Below, one piece after another: positions 49,144-57,394 of a stretch of DNA of 64,000 bases (position 1 is its first letter; each line of letters begins with the position of its first letter). The translations under genes and the position numbers were made by a program. The notes beneath the pieces were generated by a model that did not search any database, was not told where the DNA came from, and worked only from the letters and a program-made list of their open reading frames with translations. Source of the stretch: Gp7-AA6 sp036001245 (GTDB lineage Bacteria; Acidobacteriota; Thermoanaerobaculia; UBA5066; Gp7-AA6); contig DASYUL010000015.1 of assembly GCA_036001245.1 (NCBI GenBank), forward strand, positions 1-64,000. Direction: 5' to 3'.

Positions 49144-49587
49144 TTGAACTTGACCCTGAAGAATCCCGCGGAGCTCGTCGCGCGGATGGAGCTCGATACT
49201 CCGGACCGCGTGCTTCTGATCGATTCGCCGGAGGAGCTCACGGCGCTTCTCGTGGCCTCGAGGCCCGAGCCGAAGACGACGCTCGAAACGAGCGGCGACG
49301 CGATTCGCGCGGTCAAGGACCGCTTCGATGCCGTGCTCGTCTGGCGCGAGCATCGCGGTGGATCGCGCTCGATCTTCGATGGCGTTCTGAAACGGCTCGA
49401 GCCCGGCAGACCGCTCTGGGTCGTGACGGCGCTCAAGAAAGTGCGCGGGCCGACGACTCCTGCGGTTCACCGGCTGGAGCTGTCCGACCTCGTGAAGGCG
49501 TTTACGAAAGAAGGACTCACGCACGACCGCGAAGTTCGCGTCTCGGCGTGGCACGTGGGCTACCGATTCGTAAAACGGAAAACGTAA
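49144..49587 (+). CDS. conserved-looking cytosolic protein of unknown function
   Basis: About 147 aa with a simple alpha/beta pattern: VLLIDSPEELTALL, AIRAVKDRFDAVLVWREHRGGSRSIFDGVLKRLEPGRPLWVVTALKK, LVKAFTKEGLTHDREVRVSAWHVGYRFVKRKT. The small Rossmann-like fold is suggestive, but no family is recognised. The start is uncertain (TTG 49144, or ATG 49186 at MELDTP), because the upstream DNA is a repeat. The last codons (KRKT) are encoded by a GTAAAAC heptamer array. Confidence 0.6.
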   Translation: MNLTLKNPAELVARMELDTPDRVLLIDSPEELTALLVASRPEPKTTLETSGDAIRAVKDRFDAVLVWREHRGGSRSIFDGVLKRLEPGRPLWVVTALKKVRGPTTPAVHRLELSDLVKAFTKEGLTHDREVRVSAWHVGYRFVKRKT

Positions 49588-49590
49588 AAC
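49570..49590. repeat. heptamer tandem array (GTAAAAC) overlapping a gene 3' end
   Basis: GTAAAAC, GGAAAAC, GTAAAAC, followed by CGTTTCC in inverse sense. The TAA stop of the preceding gene (49585-49587) lies inside the third unit. Confidence 0.7.
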
Positions 49591-49601
49591 CGTTTCCCGG
49601 C

Positions 49602-49922
49602 TCACTCGACGTAGGGGAAAAACCTCCCCGTCACTCGGAAGAACCGGCCCGTGGCGGAGTCGACCGTGAGCTGGCACCGGGAGACTTCGATCGTCGTCGA
49701 GAAGGAGACTCCGGGCGCCTTCAGGCTGACCGGGTAACGCGTCCCGACCTTGAGCGGAGCGTTGAAGTCGAATCGCACGCCCGTCGGCGTCACCTCGAGC
49801 ACCTGGCGCGCGGTCTCCCAGCGCACCTTGAGCTCGTACTGCTCGGGCTTCAGCCGCTTCTGCGACCCGCTGCCACGGGACGGGCGATCGGGCGCGGGAG
49901 GATCGGTGTGGCGGTCAACCAT
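49602..49922 (-). CDS. PilZ-like domain protein (degenerate)
   Basis: A 106 aa protein whose mature part looks like a small beta-barrel of the PilZ type (YELKVRWETARQVLEVTPTGVRFDFNAPLKVGTRYPVSL ... FSTTIEVSRCQLTVDSATGRFFRVTGRFF). The second c-di-GMP motif (D/NxSxxG) would correspond to EVTPTG, and no clean RxxxR precedes it, so c-di-GMP binding is doubtful. The N-terminal ~25 residues are basic and disordered. Confidence 0.55.
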   Translation of the reverse strand: MVDRHTDPPAPDRPSRGSGSQKRLKPEQYELKVRWETARQVLEVTPTGVRFDFNAPLKVGTRYPVSLKAPGVSFSTTIEVSRCQLTVDSATGRFFRVTGRFFPYVE

Positions 49923-50019
49923 TGATGAAGGTCGGAATTATCGGAGTTTTCCAAGTCCTCCAGTACCTAGCGAAACTTACGCCAGCGTATTCCCCTTGGA
50001 TTGGTCGAGCCGGCTCGGT

Positions 50020-50409
50020 TCAGGAGGCCTTGGAGAGAGAGGACGCGAGCCGGATCGCGGCCTGCATCCCCTGCTTCTCGCGTACCGCTCGGACCCGGGC
50101 CTTTTCCGCGGGCTTCAGCCTCCGGACGTAGCCCATGTACTTGCCCTGGAGTCTCCGCAGAGCCCGGACCTTCGGAGAGATCGCAACGCGACGCCGGCGA
50201 GCGGGAGCACGCTTGCCTCGGGAAGTCCCCCGGGCGCCGCGACGCGATCCGCGGCCGTCGATCCCTTCGAGCGTGGCGAGCTGCTCGCGCAAAACGGCGA
50301 TCTCCTGCGAGCGGCCGTTCAGCACGGCGCGAACCTGCGCCTCGCGGATCCTTCCCTGGGAAATCAGTTTCTGCAACGCATAGTGTGCTTCCGACGGTGT
50401 CATTTGCAT
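50020..50409 (-). CDS. small basic protein, possibly nucleic-acid binding
   Basis: A 129 aa protein: a helical N-terminal half (SEAHYALQKLISQGRIREAQVRAVLNGRSQEIAVLREQLATLE), an Arg/Gly-rich middle (GRGSRRGARGTSRGKRAPARRRR) like RGG or AT-hook tracts, and a C-terminal part (KVRALRRLQGKYMGYVRRLKPAEKARVRAVREKQG). Net charge is strongly positive, fitting a DNA- or RNA-binding role. No family recognised. It lies 104 bp from the sigma-54 activator gene. Confidence 0.6.
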   Translation of the reverse strand: MQMTPSEAHYALQKLISQGRIREAQVRAVLNGRSQEIAVLREQLATLEGIDGRGSRRGARGTSRGKRAPARRRRVAISPKVRALRRLQGKYMGYVRRLKPAEKARVRAVREKQGMQAAIRLASSLSKAS

Positions 50410-50513
50410 GATTCGCGTGCCCTCGTAGTGATGTGACTCTCGTTTTCAGCCGCCCGATTGCGGCGGCGCGCAGTCTACAACAAGAAGTTGCCGCGGGGGT
50501 AAACGACGATGCA

Positions 50514-51761
50514 CTACTTCTTACGACCGGCCACTGCCGCGGACCTTTGTTTGACGCCCGGCTTCTTCTTCTGCGAACCCCCTGCCGAACGGAGTGTACG
50601 CGGCAGCAGAGACAGCACGACCTCGGGGCGAATGATCTTGCCCTCGGTCATGACGTACGCCCGATGGACGATGTTGCGCAGCTCGCGCACGTTCCCCGGC
50701 CACTCGTAGCCCTGCAGAAGCTCCAGCGCCTTGGGGTCCCAAGCGGACACGCCCGCGCGCTCCTGGTCTTCGATCATTTTTCGGAAGTACTCGGCGAGCA
50801 GAGGAATGTCGTCCCGGCGGTCGGCAAGCGTCGGGAGCGCGATCGGAAAAACGTTCAAACGGTAGTAGAGGTCCTCGCGGAGCTTCTTGTGCTTGATCGC
50901 ATCGTGCGGATCGCGATTCGTCGCGGAGATCAACCGAACGTCCACTTTGAGCTCCTGGGAGCCGCCGACGCGTCGTAAGGTCCGATCTTCCAGGACGCGC
51001 AGGAGCTTCACCTGCAGCTCGGACCCCATCTCGGTGATCTCGTCTAAGAAAAGCGTTCCTCCCGCCGCTTCTTCGAAGTAGCCGACGCGCCGTTTGTCGG
51101 CGCCCGTGAACGAGCCGCGCTCGTGTCCGAAAAGCTCGCTCTCGATCAACGTCGGCGAAATCGCGCCGCAATTGAACGCGACGAAGGGCTTGCCGGCCCG
51201 GCGCGAGAGACGGTGAATCGTCCGAGCCGCGACTTCCTTGCCGCTGCCCGACGCGCCCGTGATGAGGATCGGCGCGTTCGACTTGGCGACCCGACGGATG
51301 ATGTCGAAGATCTGGTTCATGATCGGTGAGCGACCGACCAGGTCGCCGAGCCGCCCGGTCTCCTGCAGCTCGGCGCGGAGAGTTTCGACCTCGAACTCGA
51401 GCCTCCGACGATCGGCGAGCCGGTTGAACACCACTTCCAGCTGCGCGGGACGGAGCGGTTTCAGGAGGTAGTCCACGGCTCCGGCGCGCAGAGCCTCAAT
51501 CGCGTTGTCGATCGAGCCCTGTCCGGTGATCACGATTCCCTCGCGATCCGAATCGGTCTCGCGCGCCGCGCGAAGGACCTCGATCCCGTCGCCGTCGGGA
51601 AGGTGGATGTCGACGATCAGGAGGCGTGGGTCGAAATCTTCGAGCGCCCGCGAAGCTTCCTTCACGGTGCCGACGGACCGCGTCTCTCCGCCGAGGTCCT
51701 TGATGGATTCCTCGAGTCCCTTGCGGGTCGCCAGGTCGTCTTCGACGATCAAAACCTTCAA
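50514..51761 (-). CDS. sigma-54-type response regulator (REC-AAA+) lacking a C-terminal HTH
   Basis: A 415 aa NtrC-family regulator. The receiver (1-~118) has phospho-acceptor Asp51 (LLIVDIHLPDGDG). The AAA+ core (~140-375) has Walker A GASGSGKE (169-176), Walker B GGTLFLDEI and arginine finger region DLYYRLNVF. The sigma-54-contact loop reads GSFTGA (216-221) instead of GAFTGA. After the sensor-II region (NVRELRNIVHRAYV) the protein ends in a basic tail (SQKKKPGVKQRSAAVAGRKK) with no Fis-type helix-turn-helix, so it may act without enhancer binding. TTG 51761 overlaps the kinase stop (TTGA). Confidence 0.9.
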   Translation of the reverse strand: MKVLIVEDDLATRKGLEESIKDLGGETRSVGTVKEASRALEDFDPRLLIVDIHLPDGDGIEVLRAARETDSDREGIVITGQGSIDNAIEALRAGAVDYLLKPLRPAQLEVVFNRLADRRRLEFEVETLRAELQETGRLGDLVGRSPIMNQIFDIIRRVAKSNAPILITGASGSGKEVAARTIHRLSRRAGKPFVAFNCGAISPTLIESELFGHERGSFTGADKRRVGYFEEAAGGTLFLDEITEMGSELQVKLLRVLEDRTLRRVGGSQELKVDVRLISATNRDPHDAIKHKKLREDLYYRLNVFPIALPTLADRRDDIPLLAEYFRKMIEDQERAGVSAWDPKALELLQGYEWPGNVRELRNIVHRAYVMTEGKIIRPEVVLSLLPRTLRSAGGSQKKKPGVKQRSAAVAGRKK

Positions 51762-52408
51762 GCCGGGACCTCCGGAAAAGTCAGGCTCGCGGAGACCGTC
51801 TTTCCGTCTTGCGAAAGACGCACCTCACCATCGGCGTCGGCGGCGTACAACCTTGCGAGCGCGAGCCCCATTCCCCAATTCTTACCCGCAGCAGTCGATC
51901 GGGGGGCAAACAGCCTGTCCGGCTCGGCGGAAAGGGCTCCCGCGTTCTCGATGCGAACCCGGAGACGGTTGTCCGCGCGCTCGCAAAAAATCATCACGGG
52001 AGGCGACGATGCGTGCTCGATCGCATTGACGACGAGGCATGACAGCGCCTCGGAAAGCCTTTCCGCATCTCCCAGAATCCTTCCGCCGGTCGATCCGCGG
52101 ACCACCACAGCATCGGCGGCCAGCGGCTGCAGTGTGGAGGAAACCCACTCGTCGAACGCGAAAACCCTCGTGTCTCGCGGCTCGGACAACAGGAGATCGC
52201 GGCCGCGCTCGAAGAGCTCGAACGCGCGGCCGAGCTCCGCCCGAGCGACGTCGAGAGATTCCGCGGGATCGTCTCCGCGGGCGAGGCGGCGGTTCGCACC
52301 CTCGAGGTGCAGCGAGACGGCGGAGAGAGGCGTCGCCAGGTCGTGCAGAAACGTGCGAAGAAACTGCTTGCGGGCAGCGTCTTTCGAGCTGTTCGAATCC
52401 GGCCTCAT
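51758..52408 (-). CDS. small soluble sensor histidine kinase
   Basis: A 216 aa minimal kinase: HisKA-like H-box FLHDLATPLSAVSLHLEG (phospho-acceptor His), N-box SCLVVNAIEHA, and a reduced HATPase ending with the G-box NWGMGLALARLYAADADGEV. It lacks sensor domain and membrane segments, so input must come from a partner, plausibly the divergently encoded hybrid kinase. AAGGA 7 nt before ATG 52408 is the Shine-Dalgarno. It is the likely partner of the coupled REC-AAA+ gene. Confidence 0.85.
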   Translation of the reverse strand: MRPDSNSSKDAARKQFLRTFLHDLATPLSAVSLHLEGANRRLARGDDPAESLDVARAELGRAFELFERGRDLLLSEPRDTRVFAFDEWVSSTLQPLAADAVVVRGSTGGRILGDAERLSEALSCLVVNAIEHASSPPVMIFCERADNRLRVRIENAGALSAEPDRLFAPRSTAAGKNWGMGLALARLYAADADGEVRLSQDGKTVSASLTFPEVPA

Positions 52409-52445
52409 CCAGGCATCCTTTGTGCTACAAACACCGGCTCCAAGT

Positions 52446-55337
52446 ATGTCAAAACCGAACGAGCCCGAAGACGTCTCGGTGCCGCCTTCGACGCCGATCC
52501 CAGGCGTCCGCTCGTCGCTGCGAACGCGTCTGAAAATCTCGGCGTTCGTCGGGCTCGCGATCATCGCGGCCTGGCTCTACTACGCGGTCAACCAGGTCTT
52601 GACGCTCCACGACGTCACGCTCGACATCCAGCGGACGACCGATCTGCGCGAGCGAGTCGGCGACGCGAAGAGCGCGCTCGCCGAAGCCGAGGAGGCTCTC
52701 GACCGATACACGCAAACCGGCCAGGGATACGACCTCTCCCGACACCATACGGGCCGGACGACGATCCGCGGCGCCCTCGGAGCGATCCGCCGCCGAGTGA
52801 TGACCGAGACCTCGCGGGGGACGCTCGAACAGGCGGAAGCGGCGGAGGAGATCTACTCCAAGGCCGCCGACGGCGCGATCGCGCGCTGGGCGCCGGGGAG
52901 CCCATCCGCCGCGCGCGAGCAGCGCGACAACGTCGTCGAGCCGGCGGCGGGGGCGCTCCGGGAACTCCTCCTCGAGCTCGAGAACCGCTTTGGCCGCAAC
53001 GAAGCGATCGCCGAGGGGCGGCTGCGGGGCGCACGGGATTCGGCCACGGCCGCCGTCGTGATTCTGGCGGGCTTGATCGTCGCCGGCGTGCTGTGGCTGC
53101 TGGCCGACGTCAATCGCCGGATCCTGTCGCCGACGGTCGCCGCGGCGCGCGCGCTCCGAGACCTCGCATCCGACCGGCCGCCGCCGCGCCTCGATGACGC
53201 ATCCGGCGACGAGGTCGGCGAGCTTGGGCGCCAGTTCAACCGCGCCGCCACGACGTACGCCGATCGCGCGCGAGTGTTGAGTGAGCGCGACATTCAGACG
53301 TCGGTCAACGCCGTGCTCGCCGCGGCCGCGACCGTCAACGACCTGAAAGGCTTCGGATCCAAGGTGCTCGAGACGGTTCTCGAGGTGTCCGGCGCGGCGT
53401 CGGCCGTCCTCTATCTGCCGGAGCCGGGCGGCTCGTTCGCCGCGGCCGAGGCGGTCGGCTGGACCGCGTCGGGAGAAGACGGCGTCGGGGTCGCCGAGGC
53501 CCGGCGCACCGCCGCGGAGAAGCGGCCGATCTTCCTGTCGGTGGCGACCGAGACACCGACGATCGACGTGTACGACGGGCGGATCCTGCCGCGGGAAAGC
53601 GCGCACATTCCGCTCATCTACTTCGATCACGTCGTCGGCGTCTTGGCCCTCGGCGCGGCGCAGCCGTTCACTGCGAGCGCGCGCAACGTGCTCTCGGCTA
53701 TCGCACCGAGCCTCGCGGTCGCGCTCGCGAACGCATCCGCCAACGAACGCGTCGCGGAGCAGACGCGCCGGCTCGCCGAACAGAACGAGCTGCTCGAGGA
53801 GCAGCGCAGCCGCATCGCGCGGACGAACCTGGAGCTCCAGCGCGCGTCCGCGCTGAAGGATCGCTTCCTCGCCTCGGTGTCGCACGAGCTCCGGACTCCG
53901 ATGACCGTGATCCTCGGATTCACGGGCGCGTTGCTCAAGGGCGGCCAGGGAAATCTGAACGCGCAGCAACGGGAGAGCCTCGAACGCGTTCAGCGCAATG
54001 CCCGGCTCCTGCTCGGCCTGATCAACGACGTACTCGACATCTCGAAGATCGAGTCGGGCAAGGTCGAGATCGAGCCGCAGCCCGTCGCGCTCGCGGCGCT
54101 CGCGCGCCAGATCGAGGCGGACTACGGGGAGGCCGCGCGAGGCAAGGGTCTGACGCTCCGCGCGGAAGCCGCGAGCGGCCTCGACTCGGTCACGAGCGAC
54201 CCGGCGCGGGTCCTTCAAATCGTCTCGAACCTCGTCGGCAACGCGCTCAAATTCACCGAACGGGGTTCGATCACCGTCCGCTTCGAGCCGCGCGACGACG
54301 ATCGCTGGGCGATCGTCGTCTCCGACACCGGCATCGGGATTCCCGAAGACGAGCAGGCCGCGATCTTTGACGAGTTCCGCCAGGGCGAAGCCGCGGAGCA
54401 CCGCGGGCGCGGGGGAACCGGTCTCGGCCTCGCGATCGTCAAGAAACTCGCGGGTGTCCTCGGCGGAACCGTGTCCGTCGAGAGCGATCGCGGAAAAGGC
54501 TCGCGTTTCACCATCGTTCTCCCGCGGGAGCTGCCGCGCGACACGCCGGTGCTCGCCCCCGCGGCGGAAACGGTGGCGTGGCCGGTGCCGGCGCGGCCGC
54601 GCCGCTCGATCCTGATCGTCGACGACGACGAAGGCGTGCGGCGCCTGCTCGCCTACGAGCTCCAGCCGCTCGGCGTCGAGATCCTCGAGGCGGCGGACGG
54701 CCGGACGGCGATCGAGATCGCGACGGCGGAGACTCCCGACGCGATCCTCCTCGACGTCCTCATGCCGGGACTGGACGGCTGGGCGACCCTCCGCAGCCTG
54801 AAGGAGCGCCCCGAGACCCGCAACATCCCGGTCGTGATCCTCTCGGTCGTCGAGAATCGCGCCTTCGGGCTCTCACTCGGCGCGTTTGATTACCTGGTGA
54901 AGCCGGTGGATGTATCGCAGCTGCTCGACACGCTCTCGCGGGCGGGCGTCCTCGCCTCGCGCGGCCATCTGCTGGTCGTCGACGACGAACCCGACGTACG
55001 GGAGCTCCTCACGCAGGGCCTCGTCAGCGCGGGCTATCGGGTTCAGAGCGCCGGAGGAGGCGACGAGGCCCTCGAGGCGATGACGAAGGATCCCCCGAGC
55101 GCGGTGCTGCTCGACCTGATGATGCGTCCGCCCGACGGTTTCGAAGTCCTCTGTCGCATGCGCGAAGACCCGGCGCTCCGCTCGATTCCGGTCGTCATCG
55201 TGACCGCGAAGGAGCTCTCCGCGAACGAGGCCGCGGTGCTCACCGGCTCGGCGCAGCGCGTGATCCGGAAGGGGTCGGATCCGTCGCGCCTCGTGGCCGA
55301 GGTTCTGCGCGCGGTCCAGGAAGAGAAGACCGCGTGA
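52446..55337 (+). CDS. membrane hybrid histidine kinase (sensor-HAMP-GAF-HisKA-HATPase-REC-REC)
   Basis: A 963 aa protein. Membrane helices at ~31-50 and ~200-220 flank a helical periplasmic sensor of CHASE3-like character; then HAMP (~222-275), GAF (~285-430), a coiled coil, HisKA (SVSHELRTPMTVILGF), HATPase (NLVGNALKF; DTGIGIP; GRGGTGLGLAIVKK), and two receivers (ILIVDDDEGVRR...LLDVLMPGLDG; LLVVDDEPDVRE...LLDLMMRPPDG). It starts 37 bp from the divergent small kinase. Its stop overlaps the next kinase gene by GTGA. Confidence 0.93.
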   Translation: MSKPNEPEDVSVPPSTPIPGVRSSLRTRLKISAFVGLAIIAAWLYYAVNQVLTLHDVTLDIQRTTDLRERVGDAKSALAEAEEALDRYTQTGQGYDLSRHHTGRTTIRGALGAIRRRVMTETSRGTLEQAEAAEEIYSKAADGAIARWAPGSPSAAREQRDNVVEPAAGALRELLLELENRFGRNEAIAEGRLRGARDSATAAVVILAGLIVAGVLWLLADVNRRILSPTVAAARALRDLASDRPPPRLDDASGDEVGELGRQFNRAATTYADRARVLSERDIQTSVNAVLAAAATVNDLKGFGSKVLETVLEVSGAASAVLYLPEPGGSFAAAEAVGWTASGEDGVGVAEARRTAAEKRPIFLSVATETPTIDVYDGRILPRESAHIPLIYFDHVVGVLALGAAQPFTASARNVLSAIAPSLAVALANASANERVAEQTRRLAEQNELLEEQRSRIARTNLELQRASALKDRFLASVSHELRTPMTVILGFTGALLKGGQGNLNAQQRESLERVQRNARLLLGLINDVLDISKIESGKVEIEPQPVALAALARQIEADYGEAARGKGLTLRAEAASGLDSVTSDPARVLQIVSNLVGNALKFTERGSITVRFEPRDDDRWAIVVSDTGIGIPEDEQAAIFDEFRQGEAAEHRGRGGTGLGLAIVKKLAGVLGGTVSVESDRGKGSRFTIVLPRELPRDTPVLAPAAETVAWPVPARPRRSILIVDDDEGVRRLLAYELQPLGVEILEAADGRTAIEIATAETPDAILLDVLMPGLDGWATLRSLKERPETRNIPVVILSVVENRAFGLSLGAFDYLVKPVDVSQLLDTLSRAGVLASRGHLLVVDDEPDVRELLTQGLVSAGYRVQSAGGGDEALEAMTKDPPSAVLLDLMMRPPDGFEVLCRMREDPALRSIPVVIVTAKELSANEAAVLTGSAQRVIRKGSDPSRLVAEVLRAVQEEKTA

Positions 55338-57337
55338 GAATTCTCGTCGTCGAGGATTCCCCCGACATCCGCGTTCTCGTCCGGATGCTCCTCGAGGCAG
55401 GCGGCCACGAGGTCCTGACCGCTCCCGACGGCCGAACCGGCGTCGACACCGCGCGCGCGGAGCGGCCCGACCTGGTGTTGATGGACCTGTCGTTGCCGAT
55501 TCTTTCCGGCTGGGAAGCGACGCGCGAGATCAAGAACGATCCCGCGATCTCCGCGATACCGGTCGTCGCGGTCACGGCCCACGCCATGCACGGAGACCGG
55601 GAGCGTGCGCTCGCCGCCGGCTGCGACGGGTTCATCGCCAAGCCGATCGATGAAGAGACGTTCGAGGCGCTCGTCTGCTCCTACGTGCAACCCCGGGTGG
55701 AAGAAGCGCCGGCTCGCGACGTGGAACCGCCGCCGCCGGCGCGCGAGATCTCCCCCGAATCGGGGCAGATCCTCGTCGTCGACGACCACGAAGAGGTCGC
55801 GCAGCTCATCAAACAGGACCTCGAGAGCGAAGGGCACGAGGTCGTCGTGGCTCAGACGATGGACAGCGCCCTGGCCGCCGCGGGCGGCGACCGGCCGCTC
55901 GATCTCGCGATCGTGGACGTGATGCTCGGCGCGGACTCCGGCTACGACCTCGCGGCCGAGCTCGTCTCGCGCTCGAGCGAGTACCTTCCGGTCCTCCTCG
56001 TCACGGCCGGCGAGATCGACCGGGAGAAGGGATACGCGGCGGGCGCCGACGACTTCATCGCGAAGCCGCTCGACGCCGAGGAGCTCGCAGCGCGCGCGCG
56101 ATCGCTGATTCGCGTCGGCCGGGCGATCCGCAGCCAGGGGCGGGCCGCGCGCGAGCGCTCCGAGGCCTACGAAAAGCTCGCCGAGCTCGACCGGCTGAAG
56201 TCGGACTTTCTGTCGACCGTCTCCCACGAGCTGCGAACGCCGCTCAACACGATCATCCTGCTCTCGCACCTGATCGAGCGCGAGGGGAAGACGCCGGCCG
56301 ACGAGGAACGGCGCCTCCACGACATCCACGTGATCCGCGAGAGCGCCGAGACCCTGTTGCGGATGATCAACAACATCCTGGACCTCGCAAAGCTCGAGGC
56401 GGGACAGCGCGACCTCCACCCGCAGCGCGTTCCGCTGCGGCCGCTGCTCGAGGAGACGACCGACATGCTCGAGCCGCAGGCGCGCGCGAAGGGTCTTTCG
56501 TTCGTGACGGAGATCGCGCCCGATCTCCCCGACACCGCGGTCCTCGATCGCGAGAAGGTCTCCCGCGTGCTGATCAACCTGCTCTCGAACGCGACGAAGT
56601 ACACGCAGAGAGGGCGCGTCGTCCTTCGAGCGGCTCCCTGGCAGGGTTCGATCGCGTTCGAGGTCGAAGACACCGGCAGCGGGGTCCCCGCCCACCTCGT
56701 CGGAACGGTGTTCGAGCCGTTCCGGCAGATCCGGACCGGCGACGGAGAAGCGCCACGGGGATCCGGCCTCGGGCTGACGATCTCCAAGCAGCTCGTCGAG
56801 CTGATGGGCGGTGATCTGATCTTCGACAGCCGCGAGGGCTACGGGACGCGCGTCTCGTTCACGCTCCCGCAACTCCACGACGTGCCGGAGGAGACGGAGA
56901 GCGTTTCGGAGACTCCCGCTCTCGTCCCCGAGGGGGAGATCGGGAAGGGCCGTCGGGTGCTCGTCATCGAGGACGACGCCTCGTCGCGATACGGGCTGAA
57001 GAGCCTGCTCGAGTCCGTGGGATTCGAAGTCGCCGAGGCAGGCGCGCTCGCCGAGGCGGAGGAGTCCGCCCGCAACGCGCCCCCGGACGTGGTCATCCTC
57101 GACATCACGCTTCCCGACGGCGACGGCGCCGAGTGGCTGCGGCTCCTCGCGAAGAAGGAGGGCCGCGTGCCATTCCCCGTAATCGTGCTCACGGGAGTGA
57201 CCGCGGACGAAGACACGCGGCGCATCGAGCAGTCGGGCGTCAGCGCCGTCCTCCAGAAGCCCGTCAACGTCGGGCTTCTCTTCCAGGCGCTGCGGAATTG
57301 CCTCGTGGTTCGGGAGCCGGTCGCCGGGAGCCGGTAG
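55334..57337 (+). CDS. REC-REC-HisKA-HATPase-REC hybrid kinase
   Basis: A 667 aa soluble phosphorelay protein. Two N-terminal receivers (ILVVEDSPDIRVL...LMDLSLPILSG; ILVVDDHEEVAQL...IVDVMLGADSG) precede HisKA (TVSHELRTPLNTIILLSHL), HATPase (NLLSNATKYTQ; DTGSGVP; GSGLGLTISKQ) and a third receiver (VLVIEDDASSRYG...ILDITLPDGDG). Acceptor aspartates are present in all three. It probably takes phosphoryl groups from the coupled upstream hybrid kinase. The last residues (REPVAGSR) are encoded by a heptamer repeat array. Confidence 0.93.
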   Translation: MRILVVEDSPDIRVLVRMLLEAGGHEVLTAPDGRTGVDTARAERPDLVLMDLSLPILSGWEATREIKNDPAISAIPVVAVTAHAMHGDRERALAAGCDGFIAKPIDEETFEALVCSYVQPRVEEAPARDVEPPPPAREISPESGQILVVDDHEEVAQLIKQDLESEGHEVVVAQTMDSALAAAGGDRPLDLAIVDVMLGADSGYDLAAELVSRSSEYLPVLLVTAGEIDREKGYAAGADDFIAKPLDAEELAARARSLIRVGRAIRSQGRAARERSEAYEKLAELDRLKSDFLSTVSHELRTPLNTIILLSHLIEREGKTPADEERRLHDIHVIRESAETLLRMINNILDLAKLEAGQRDLHPQRVPLRPLLEETTDMLEPQARAKGLSFVTEIAPDLPDTAVLDREKVSRVLINLLSNATKYTQRGRVVLRAAPWQGSIAFEVEDTGSGVPAHLVGTVFEPFRQIRTGDGEAPRGSGLGLTISKQLVELMGGDLIFDSREGYGTRVSFTLPQLHDVPEETESVSETPALVPEGEIGKGRRVLVIEDDASSRYGLKSLLESVGFEVAEAGALAEAEESARNAPPDVVILDITLPDGDGAEWLRLLAKKEGRVPFPVIVLTGVTADEDTRRIEQSGVSAVLQKPVNVGLLFQALRNCLVVREPVAGSR

Positions 57338-57377
57338 AAAAGACTTTCGCTCCCGGCTTCCGTGCTTCCGGCTTCCG
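57311..57377. repeat. inverted heptamer arrays overlapping the hybrid-kinase 3' end
   Basis: Left arm CGGGAGC, CGGTCGC, CGGGAGC, CGG (57311-57334) is in the coding sequence; right arm GCTCCCG, GCTTCCG, (T) GCTTCCG, GCTTCCG (57349-57377) is intergenic. The arms are complementary. Confidence 0.75.
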
Positions 57378-57394
57378 CGCGACCGCCTTCCGGC

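Noticed and set aside
51603..52445. Upstream in-frame extension of the hybrid kinase (~280 residues)
   Set aside because: It is antisense to the small kinase and activator; homology and a membrane anchor start only after ATG 52446.
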